A stretch of DNA of 64,000 nt from assembly GCF_000015245.1 (NCBI RefSeq), contig NC_008700.1, positions 158,501 to 222,500 of the forward strand, in the 5' to 3' direction. This stretch comes from Shewanella amazonensis SB2B. Its GTDB lineage: Bacteria; Pseudomonadota; Gammaproteobacteria; Enterobacterales; Shewanellaceae. The notes below the pieces were generated by a model, which had not been told where the DNA came from, ran no database searches, and worked only from the letters and a program-made list of their open reading frames with translations. The translations under genes were made by a program, and so were the position numbers. How positions within the stretch are numbered: position 1 is the first letter of the stretch; the number at the start of each line of letters is the position of its first letter. Shown one piece after another: positions 1-7,299 of this stretch.

Positions 1-1785
1 GATATATGGCTGTTTTTCTTTGTCGTAATAGGGTTTCAATCGGCTGATAAGGCGCGTACCCAGCTCGGTTTCCATGGCATCAATGTTGGCACCGGGGGGG
101 AGGGAGAAAAAGGTAAAGATGCCATCGCCACTGGCCTGGGGCAAAAAATCGACTCGGGGCATCAGCAGCAAACTCAGGGCACTTGTGCCGACAATCAGCA
201 GTGCACACCAAAATGCGGCGAGCTTGCGTGTGAGAGTCAGGCGCTTGACCCAGACGCTCAGCGGCTGCCAATAGTCTTTGCCGCTTTGCTGGGTGTCGGT
301 TTTCAGCCACAGCATGTTCAGCATGGGGATAACGCTGATGGCGCTGACAAACGAAGAGACCACAGCGACCGAGAGAGTGAGAGCCAGATCTGAAAAGAGC
401 TGCCCCTCAACGCCGGGCATAAAAAGCACCGGTAAAAAGATGGCCACTGTGGTGGCGGTGGAGGCCAGCAGCGCACCTTTCACCTGTGCCGTGCCCGTGA
501 GTACCGCCTGTGTCAGCGCCATGCCCTGATGCCGCAGCCTGACGATGTTTTCCTGCACTATAATGGCGGCATCCAGCACCAGACCCACCGCAAACGCGAG
601 TCCCGCCAGTGAGATGATATTCAGTGTTCTGCCCATGGCTTCGAGGGTGATAAAGGCTATCAGCAGTGCCAGGGGTATGGTGACCCCAATCATCAGGGTG
701 GCGCGGATATCCCGCAAAAAGCCATACAAAATCAGCAGTGCAAGTAGCACCCCAATACCCAGATTACCTTTGACCAGCAGGATGGCACGTTTGATATGGA
801 CCGAGGCATCAAAGGACAACTCCAGCGTCAGTCCACGGGGATTGAGCACCTCCCGGTTGAGATCGTTGATGGCCTGGTTGACCCCGTCCAGTGCCTCGAC
901 CGTGTTGGCGTCGAAGGTGCCTTGCAGGGTGATGTAGTACGCAGGGTAGCCATTACGTTTGGTGAAGCCCCGCTGCTCGGCGGTGGTGACCCGAATGTCA
1001 GCCAGTTCATGCAGGTACACGGGGCGCCCGGCATTGTAGGCCACGATGAGTTGCCCCAGGGTCTCGGGGCGATACTGGCCGGCAAAGCGTACCGTGTATT
1101 CCCGTCGCCCTACCTTGGCGGTGCCGCCGGAGATGTCTGCTGCGCGGGAAATGGTGCTTCTGAGTTGATCTAGGGTGATGCCCAGAGCGGCCGCCCTAAA
1201 GGGGTCAAATTCAATGTGCAGTTCCTTGGGCAATTCACTCTGCAGTTGCACGGCGCCAATACCGGTTATCTGCCTGAGCCTGGGCTCAACCAAATCATCA
1301 ATCAGCTTTTGGTATTGGGATAAATCGGTTTGTGGATTATCCGGCAGGGTGTAAATCAGCAGAGAGGCCAGGTTGGGGGTACCACCATTTCCGCCGCCCA
1401 CATTGATAAAGGGCTCACCCGCATCCAGCGGTCTGGGCGGTGTTTGGTTGAGGGCGTTTATGACATTAATCATCGCCTCCTGCATATTGGTGCCCACCTC
1501 GAAGGTCAGCGTAATGCCTCCAAAACCCTGGGAGATATTGGATGTCATTTCCTGAACCCCGGGTACCTGCCTGAGCACGTTTTCCTGGGGTTCTATGATA
1601 TTCGACTCCATTTCCTGGGGCGCCGCAGCACGCCAGTTATTGAACACGGAAATCTGGGGCTGCTCTATGTTGGGCAGCAGCTGTATTGGCAGTTTTGCGA
1701 TGGCAAGCAGGCCAAACATCAGGATCAGCATCAGCGCCACTGTGGTGGCGGCCGGGTTTTGTGTGCTGGAATGGGTCAGGTTCAT
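1..1785 (-). CDS. RND efflux pump inner-membrane permease (HAE1 family), 5' part only
   Basis: N-terminal ~595 residues of an AcrB/MexB-type proton-driven drug or lipid exporter; the remainder lies beyond the left edge. Read on the minus strand, it starts MNLTHSSTQNPAATTV, followed by a first membrane helix (about residues 12-30), a porter domain, and a run of helices that includes GRTLNIISLAGLAFAVGLVLD, the RND helix-4 region carrying the conserved GLxxDD-like motif; here the sequence continues DAAIIVQEN. The large periplasmic loop between helix 1 and helix 2 fits RND proteins. Start is the ATG at 1785; an in-frame GTG four codons upstream is an alternative, and neither has a strong ribosome site. 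No adaptor (MFP) gene is seen on this side, so it should lie downstream, outside the window. Substrate cannot be told from sequence. Confidence 0.9.
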   Translation of the reverse strand, partial: MNLTHSSTQNPAATTVALMLILMFGLLAIAKLPIQLLPNIEQPQISVFNNWRAAAPQEMESNIIEPQENVLRQVPGVQEMTSNISQGFGGITLTFEVGTNMQEAMINVINALNQTPPRPLDAGEPFINVGGGNGGTPNLASLLIYTLPDNPQTDLSQYQKLIDDLVEPRLRQITGIGAVQLQSELPKELHIEFDPFRAAALGITLDQLRSTISRAADISGGTAKVGRREYTVRFAGQYRPETLGQLIVAYNAGRPVYLHELADIRVTTAEQRGFTKRNGYPAYYITLQGTFDANTVEALDGVNQAINDLNREVLNPRGLTLELSFDASVHIKRAILLVKGNLGIGVLLALLILYGFLRDIRATLMIGVTIPLALLIAFITLEAMGRTLNIISLAGLAFAVGLVLDAAIIVQENIVRLRHQGMALTQAVLTGTAQVKGALLASTATTVAIFLPVLFMPGVEGQLFSDLALTLSVAVVSSFVSAISVIPMLNMLWLKTDTQQSGKDYWQPLSVWVKRLTLTRKLAAFWCALLIVGTSALSLLLMPRVDFLPQASGDGIFTFFSLPPGANIDAMETELGTRLISRLKPYYDKEKQPYI

Positions 1786-1847
1786 GTGGTGGCGCACTTG
1801 GCATAGTTATGCAAAGGAGCTTAGTGGCTATATGTAAACAGAACATG

Positions 1848-1864
1848 TTTGCTTGGTAAGCAAA
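1848..1864. promoter_or_regulatory. inverted repeat, possible operator upstream of the RND gene
   Basis: Perfect 7-bp arms (tttgctt / aagcaaa) around a 3-bp centre, with partly matching flanks (acat / tgt). It lies in the divergent gap between the efflux gene and the ferritin gene, 63 bp before the efflux start. Size and placement suit a dimeric repressor; no regulator gene is adjacent. Confidence 0.35.
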
Positions 1865-1882
1865 TGTAACTCGATTATCGGC

Positions 1883-1901
1883 AATAATGATAAGTGTTAC
1901 T
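1883..1901. promoter_or_regulatory. Fur-box-like site upstream of ferritin
   Basis: Matches the 19-bp Fur consensus at 13 of 19 positions, with ten consecutive matches (positions 2-11). It lies 97 bp before the ferritin start. Iron-responsive control of ferritin is common, but in many gammaproteobacteria it is indirect, so this is tentative. Confidence 0.35.
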
Positions 1902-1997
1902 ATTTAAAAGTCATTGATTTAGGTAAATTTTATTGATCTTTGATATCGCCTTGGTGACAATGCCGATTCATGAAAAAGACGTATAAAGGACGCAACA

Positions 1998-2525
1998 ATG
2001 CTGGCTGCCACCATGATTGAAAAGCTCAACGAGCAGATTAACCTCGAATTTTTCTCTTCCAACCTGTATCTGCAAATGAGTGCCTGGTGCGAGGATAAGG
2101 GGTTTGAAGGGGCCGCCCACTTTATGCGTGCCCATGCAGACGAAGAAATGGGCCATATGCGCCGCCTGTTTACCTATGTCAGCGAAACCGGAGGCGTGCC
2201 GCTCATTGGTGCCATTGCCGCACCCAAAGCCGAGTTTACGTCTTTGTTGTCTCTGTTCGAGTATACCTACGAGCATGAGCAAACCATCACCCGTAAAATC
2301 AATGAATTGGCCCATGTTGCTTTTTCAACACAAGATTATTCCACCTTCCACTTCCTGCAGTGGTATGTGGCAGAGCAGCATGAAGAAGAAAAGCTGTTCA
2401 AGAGCATTGTCGATAAAATCCGCCTGGTTGGTGAAGATGGCAAGGCGCTGTTCTTTATCGATAAAGATTTGGCCATGTTGGCCACTCAAGAGGCGGAAAG
2501 CATCATGAAACCCTCAGCGCAGTAA
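1998..2525 (+). CDS. ftnA: Non-haem ferritin
   Basis: Cytoplasmic iron-storage protein of 175 residues that oxidises Fe(II) and stores it as ferric mineral in a 24-mer shell. The sequence is very close to bacterial FtnA (E. coli is 165 residues), including MIEKLNEQINLE, DEEMGHMRRLF, HEQTITRKINELAH and FLQWYVAEQHEEEKLF. Ferroxidase ligands are visible at Glu17, the E-x2-H pair in EEMGH, and the Gln/Glu pair in AEQHEEE. AAGGA lies 8 bp upstream of the ATG. The gene is monocistronic, with a Fur-box-like site upstream and a hairpin terminator downstream shared with the converging GGDEF/EAL gene. There are a few extra residues at the C terminus (SIMKPSAQ). Confidence 0.96.
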   Translation: MLAATMIEKLNEQINLEFFSSNLYLQMSAWCEDKGFEGAAHFMRAHADEEMGHMRRLFTYVSETGGVPLIGAIAAPKAEFTSLLSLFEYTYEHEQTITRKINELAHVAFSTQDYSTFHFLQWYVAEQHEEEKLFKSIVDKIRLVGEDGKALFFIDKDLAMLATQEAESIMKPSAQ

Positions 2526-2542
2526 TGCTGCGCTGAAACGGA

Positions 2543-2565
2543 AAAAGCGGCCATTGGCCGCTTTT
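2543..2565. terminator. bidirectional hairpin terminator, ftnA / GGDEF-EAL gene
   Basis: Stem aaaagcggcc / ggccgctttt with a 3-nt loop, A-rich on one side and T-rich on the other, so it can stop transcription from both converging genes. Confidence 0.85.
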
Positions 2566-2566
2566 A

Positions 2567-5500
2567 TTAACTGTTTTGATAGGCAAATCCATCCGGCTGG
2601 CTGTGCTGGTGGCGTTCAAGCCACGGCAGCAATTCCTCAAAGGGCAGAGGACGTGAGTAGAGGTAGCCCTGACCGAACTGACTGCCCAGCGCCTGCAAAA
2701 AGGCCTGTTGGTCTTTGGATTCGATTCCTTCTGCCACCAGCTTCATACCCAATGACTTACTCATGTTGACGATGGCGCGCACCAGGCTGGCATCCGACTC
2801 GCAGCCCGGCAGTTGCTCCACAAAGCTTTTATCGATTTTGATGGCCGAAATCGGGAATTTTTTCAGGTAGCTGAGGGACGAGTAACCGGTACCGAAATCG
2901 TCCAGATAGATGGCACAGCCCAGGTCACGAATATTGTTCAGGGTGTCCAGGCAGTGATGACTGTTGTCCAACAGCAAGCTCTCGGTAATTTCCACATGCA
3001 GATGGCGGGGCGCAATGCCATGACGGGACAGCGCACTTCTGAGTTGCTCGTCCAGACTCTGGCGTTTGCAGTGACATTGGCACGCCGACACGTTGATGGC
3101 CATGCTCAAACCAAACCCCAGAGTGTGGAGACGGGCCAAATCGGCCAGTGCTTTGTCCATCACCCACTGGCCCAGTTCACCCATCAATCCCATGTCTTCC
3201 GCCACCGGAATAAAGCGAACCGGTGAGACCAGGCCCTGCTCGGGATCCTGCCAGCGCAGCAAGGCCTCCAGTGAAGTGACCTCGCCGCTTTCCATGTCCA
3301 CCACGGGTTGGTAGAACAAGCAAAACTCGTCGTTGGCCACGGCCCGGCGCAAGTCACGCTCCATACCCAGGCGTTCAATCAGTGCCAGATTCATTTCCTG
3401 GGTGAAGTATTTAAAGTGATTACGCCCTTCGTCCTTGGCGCCATACATGGCGGTTTCGGCATTACTGAGCAGGGTTTCCACATCCAGCCCATCCTGGGGA
3501 TACAGGCCTATCCCCAGGCTGGCCGATACAGACATCGAACCCTGCTCGACTTTGAAGGGGTCACCCATGGATTGCAGCAACCGTTTGGCATATTGCTCTA
3601 CTGCATGTTCCTGCGCCAGGCGGGGCAGTACTATCACAAATTCATCGCCACCGAGGCGGGCAATAAAGTCGGTGGAGCCCATGACTGTTTGCAGGCGCTT
3701 GGCGACGGCTTTTAGCAGCAGGTCACCGCAGTCGTGGCCCTGGGTATCATTGATATATTTGAATCTGTCGAGATCCAGCACCATCACCGCCAGTTTACGA
3801 CCATCGTGTTCCGCCATTTTCAGCTCGTGGCCGAGTCGTTCTGACAGCAGTTTGCGGTTTGGCAGGTCTGTGAGGGTATCGAAATTGGCCTTGTACCAGA
3901 TGTCCTGCTCGTATTGCTTGCGGCGGCTGATGTCCATAAAGAGACCGATGTGATGGACTATCTGCCCCTCATCATCACGCACCAAGGTAATGGCCAGATA
4001 TTCGGGGTAGACCTCGCCATCTTTGCGGCGGTTCCAGATTTCGCCCTCCCATTTACCGGTGCTGCGCAGCGATTCCCACATGGCGTCGTAGAGATGCGGT
4101 GGATTGCGGTGCGAACTGAGAATGGAGGGGTTGCGGCCTTTCACTTCTTCAATGCTGTAGCCGGTAATCTGGCTGAAGGCGGGGTTGATAAGCTCAATGT
4201 GGTTATCGGCATCGGTCACCATGATGCCTTCGGCGGAATATTCAAACACGGCGGCGGCCCTGACCAGGGCCTGACGATACTTTTTACGCTCCTTGAGCAT
4301 CTTGTTCATGGCCTCAGCCATGGCGGCAATCTCATCACTGCCCTTGGTTTTTATCGTCAGCTCCAGCTTGGGATCGTCGGCCATTTTTTGCATGTCCGAG
4401 GCAATGCTTTCGATTTTACCCATAAAGCTGGCGGTAATTTTACGCCCCAGCAGCAAAGAGAGTATCAGGGTAAACAGTGCCGACGCGGCATAAGTGCAGA
4501 TATAGATGAGTGACATCCGCATTTGATATTGGCTCAGGCTTTCAATATGAGCTGCTACGCTGCGCGCCATGTCCTGCAGCATGGCGGTGCGTTCGTTGGC
4601 CAGTTCCCACCAAAGACGGGCATTCACCGGCGGGGCCGGGGATCTCAGGGTATCCAGGGCGCTTCGCAGCCGCGAGTCATCCACCCGTAATTGGGCATCA
4701 ATGGTTTGAACCGGCAAACCGGCGGCTCTGAGCTGGCGGATTTTGGGAATGCCCATATGGTACTGCAGCAAGGTGTGTTTGATTTCGTCGATGGCACCTC
4801 GCTGCTCCGCGCTGAGATTGGGCAGCGCCTTGAGTTTGGCCAGCAACAGGCTCATGTCATCCCATTTTTGGTTAAATTGGCTGGCGTAGACCTCATCGCC
4901 CCGCAGCAGGAAATTTTTATAGCTGTGGATTAGTCCACCGTAACCCAGGCTGTCGGACATCTCCCAGGCCAACTGGCTTATGTTACGTTGCTGTGCCACC
5001 TGGGCGCGGATGTTTTCCACCTGTTGGCTCGGCAGCGCTGATTGCAGTTTTTGCAGCAGTACCCTGTGGTGTTCTTCAAAAGTATCCAACGCCAGATCTT
5101 CACCATGGGTCTGTTCTTTTATCAACGTTTCCAATTGGTTAAATGTAGATGGCTCCAGGGTATCGGCACTCAGCAGCCGCGTCATCAAGCCCCGTTCCCG
5201 CGCTGCCAGCTCCTGAATTCTCAGAATCAGCAAGAGATCGGAATAAGCCCGCGACTGGGCGGCATCATTGGTTTGGTGCTGCAACTGATTGATAAGCAGC
5301 AGGAGTTCATCATTGAAACGATTGAAGAAACCCGGCTCATCCCACTGATGTTGTTGCACCGCCTGACGCACCAGAGGCAGACGATTGGCACTGGTCTTGA
5401 TGTTGCCCAGAACCTCGTTGAAGGTCTTGGCCTCGTCACTGGCCAGGTCCTGGCTGAATCTTGCGAGTGCGTGGCTTTGCAGCAAATGTCGATAGCTTAA

Positions 5501-5776
5501 GTCGGTTTTGGCTTGCTGCGCCTCGAGGTCTATTTCCGTGATGGTGGGTTTATCACTGAGATAATTCATGCTCAGGTTGCGCTCGTGCTGCAACGCGTAC
5601 ACGAGTTCGGCGGTTTCACCGCTGATTTGAATGGCGAGGGTATTGCGACTGGCGGTTTGAAATTCTTGATGCAGCCCCATTGCGCGAATGATGCCAAAGA
5701 TAGCCAGGGTCAGAATAGGCAAAACTGCAAACAGGATAAGCTTCTGTCTGAGGCTGTAGTCGTGCAGCGAGGCCAT
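2567..5776 (-). CDS. Membrane NIT-HAMP-PAS-GGDEF-EAL cyclic-di-GMP protein
   Basis: 1069-residue inner-membrane signalling protein. In order: a membrane helix near residues 13-31; a periplasmic region resembling the nitrate/nitrite-sensing NIT domain (residues about 45-300, with ALQHERNLSMNYLSD-like helices); a second helix near 423-446; HAMP; PAS near 515-630; GGDEF with intact GGDEF at 709-713; and EAL with intact EAL at 837-839. Both catalytic signatures are conserved, so it could make and degrade c-di-GMP, or one domain may regulate the other. DDFGTGYSS in the EAL domain is also intact. The start is the ATG at 5776 with GGAG 11 bp upstream; an in-frame TTG two codons earlier is less likely. 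It is not in an operon. The ligand is inferred from the NIT resemblance only. Confidence 0.93.
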   Translation of the reverse strand: MASLHDYSLRQKLILFAVLPILTLAIFGIIRAMGLHQEFQTASRNTLAIQISGETAELVYALQHERNLSMNYLSDKPTITEIDLEAQQAKTDLSYRHLLQSHALARFSQDLASDEAKTFNEVLGNIKTSANRLPLVRQAVQQHQWDEPGFFNRFNDELLLLINQLQHQTNDAAQSRAYSDLLLILRIQELAARERGLMTRLLSADTLEPSTFNQLETLIKEQTHGEDLALDTFEEHHRVLLQKLQSALPSQQVENIRAQVAQQRNISQLAWEMSDSLGYGGLIHSYKNFLLRGDEVYASQFNQKWDDMSLLLAKLKALPNLSAEQRGAIDEIKHTLLQYHMGIPKIRQLRAAGLPVQTIDAQLRVDDSRLRSALDTLRSPAPPVNARLWWELANERTAMLQDMARSVAAHIESLSQYQMRMSLIYICTYAASALFTLILSLLLGRKITASFMGKIESIASDMQKMADDPKLELTIKTKGSDEIAAMAEAMNKMLKERKKYRQALVRAAAVFEYSAEGIMVTDADNHIELINPAFSQITGYSIEEVKGRNPSILSSHRNPPHLYDAMWESLRSTGKWEGEIWNRRKDGEVYPEYLAITLVRDDEGQIVHHIGLFMDISRRKQYEQDIWYKANFDTLTDLPNRKLLSERLGHELKMAEHDGRKLAVMVLDLDRFKYINDTQGHDCGDLLLKAVAKRLQTVMGSTDFIARLGGDEFVIVLPRLAQEHAVEQYAKRLLQSMGDPFKVEQGSMSVSASLGIGLYPQDGLDVETLLSNAETAMYGAKDEGRNHFKYFTQEMNLALIERLGMERDLRRAVANDEFCLFYQPVVDMESGEVTSLEALLRWQDPEQGLVSPVRFIPVAEDMGLMGELGQWVMDKALADLARLHTLGFGLSMAINVSACQCHCKRQSLDEQLRSALSRHGIAPRHLHVEITESLLLDNSHHCLDTLNNIRDLGCAIYLDDFGTGYSSLSYLKKFPISAIKIDKSFVEQLPGCESDASLVRAIVNMSKSLGMKLVAEGIESKDQQAFLQALGSQFGQGYLYSRPLPFEELLPWLERHQHSQPDGFAYQNS

Positions 5777-6102
5777 TTGCAAAAGAACTCCATGGTGAAT
5801 CGAGATAGTCCCCTACGTCTTCCATGCCGGGGGTATAGAGTCGCAAACAATTAACACAGCCTTTGGCCGAGGGGCGACCACTAGTTCATGGATTTCTAAT
5901 CCACATCACAAAAGCCACGAAAAAACTGTGTGTTTCAGAGCAATAACTCGGTTATTTATCCGCTTGGGGGTGACGTGTTCCCAATAGTGTGCTCGGTGAT
6001 GGCATAGGTATGCCACCTTAGTCTTTCAAAACAAAAGGCGACCCCTGGTCGCCTTTTGCATTAAGTGCCCAAGCTGTCGGGGACTTGATGGCCCAATGAG
6101 CG
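5777..6102. other. intergenic region between the GGDEF-EAL gene and ribB
   Basis: No convincing gene is seen. It holds the promoter side of the GGDEF/EAL gene and, at its right end, the ribB terminator. A small palindrome (ggcat-aggt-atgcc) lies at 6001-6014. Confidence 0.6.
6033..6057 (-). terminator. ribB terminator
   Basis: Perfect 11-bp stem (aaaaggcgacc / ggtcgcctttt) with a 3-nt loop, followed by a T-rich tract on the minus strand, 46 bp after the ribB stop. Confidence 0.85.
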
Positions 6103-6771
6103 TCAGGCGCTTTGGCTCATCAGTGCCTCACGGTATTGCACCAGATCTTCAATGCTGAGCACCGGCATCTGGTGAGCCTGGCCGAAGGCGATGATTTCAG
6201 GCAGGCGTGCCATGGTGCCATCTGGGTTGGTCAGCTCGCACAGCACACCAAAGGGCTTCAGCCCCGCCAGACGCATCAGGTCTACAGTGCCTTCGGTATG
6301 ACCACGGCGTCCAAGTACGCCTGCGGGGTGTGCCCGCAGCGGATAAACATGACCCGGACGGGCCAGATCACAGGGTTTGGCACCATCGGCAATGGCTGCC
6401 CTGATGGTGGTGACCCGGTCAGCGGCAGACACGCCTGTGGTGACGCCTTGTTTGGCTTCGATACTCACGGTAAATGCAGTACCGTATTGGCTGTTGTTTT
6501 GCGCCACCATGGGTGGCAACTCAAGCTGGCGCACCCGCTCATCGGTCAGGCACAGGCAAACGATGCCTGAACACTCACGGATAAGCATGGCCATCTGCGC
6601 ATTGGTTAATGACTCGGCGGCAAAAATCAGGTCGCCTTCGTTTTCACGGTCTTCATCGTCGACCACAAGTACGCCATGGCCGCGCCGCAGTGCATCGAGG
6701 GCCGCATCGACCCGGGTAAGCGGATTGCCAAACTGCGCCAGCAGTGAAGGGGATGTTTGAATCTGATCCAT
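6103..6771 (-). CDS. ribB: 3,4-dihydroxy-2-butanone 4-phosphate synthase
   Basis: Converts ribulose 5-phosphate to 3,4-dihydroxy-2-butanone 4-phosphate plus formate, feeding the riboflavin pathway. At 222 residues it matches the stand-alone RibB form (E. coli 217) with no RibA domain fused. Visible signatures: VVDDEDRENEGDLIFAAE (acidic metal/substrate loop), TDERVRQLELPPM, GVTTGVSAADR, and RPGHVYPLRA with the catalytic His region HTEGTVDL. AAGGA lies ahead of the ATG. A long leader carrying an FMN riboswitch precedes it, so expression should fall when FMN is plentiful. It stands alone, as ribB often does in this group, away from the other rib genes. Confidence 0.97.
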   Translation of the reverse strand: MDQIQTSPSLLAQFGNPLTRVDAALDALRRGHGVLVVDDEDRENEGDLIFAAESLTNAQMAMLIRECSGIVCLCLTDERVRQLELPPMVAQNNSQYGTAFTVSIEAKQGVTTGVSAADRVTTIRAAIADGAKPCDLARPGHVYPLRAHPAGVLGRRGHTEGTVDLMRLAGLKPFGVLCELTNPDGTMARLPEIIAFGQAHQMPVLSIEDLVQYREALMSQSA

Positions 6772-6940
6772 AATAGTTCCTTAAATCACATAGGGTTATT
6801 GGATCAGGGCATAGCAGGATCCACCTGTGCCACACGGCAAGGTGTTAAGGTGCGAAAGCCGGTACTGACCGCAGTCGTCAGACAGCAGGCAGCGCGTTTC
6901 AGCCGGGGCTGAGACAGTGTCATCACCGGATATTCTCGAC

Positions 6941-7150
6941 CATTCTCTCCCATCCGGACTGAGCCTGGCTGACAGGGATGAATTCCTGCACCAGGACAAC
7001 ACCGTCGGCTCCGGAATACCCGTTAACGGGATCACCGGATCTGCTGACCCTGCGCAAAACCATGCTCGCAGGCGCTCGCGGGCTTTGTGGCATCCAGAGA
7101 TGCCTCTTCACCGCCGGTGGGGAATTTCACCCCGCCCTGAGAATGTAACT
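6941..7150 (-). promoter_or_regulatory. FMN riboswitch (RFN element) controlling ribB
   Basis: On the minus strand the leader has the RFN core: a 5' segment attctcagggcgggg followed by tgaaattccccaccggcggt, then agcccgcgagcg, ggtcagcagatccggtg, ccggagccgacggt, and the closing agtccggatgggagagaat. The attctc / gagaat ends pair to close the outer stem. It lies 170 nt ahead of the ribB start, leaving room for an expression platform that hides the ribosome site or ends transcription. The FMN-binding fold is well established for this motif; the switching mechanism here is inferred. Confidence 0.95.
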
Positions 7151-7152
7151 TC

Positions 7153-7171
7153 ACCCGGTGTTTGCACCGGG
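7153..7171 (-). promoter_or_regulatory. hairpin just upstream of the FMN riboswitch
   Basis: A short perfect stem (cccggtg / caccggg) with a small loop, immediately 5' of the aptamer on the minus strand. It may protect the 5' end or space the aptamer from the promoter. Confidence 0.4.
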
Positions 7172-7178
7172 CGGGCAC

Positions 7179-7207
7179 ATTGTCTGCTACCGATGCGCCG
7201 AATGCAA
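7179..7207 (-). promoter_or_regulatory. candidate ribB promoter
   Basis: On the minus strand TTGCAT and GACAAT are separated by 17 bp, placing the transcription start just ahead of the riboswitch. The match is moderate (-10 box 4 of 6). Confidence 0.4.
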
Positions 7208-7299
7208 ACCTTGTCCTTGCCTTGATGTGATGGGCCAAGGCACTATGGTCGGCATAATTTTGATGTTCCGCATAATGTTAATAACCGATGGATTTGGGT

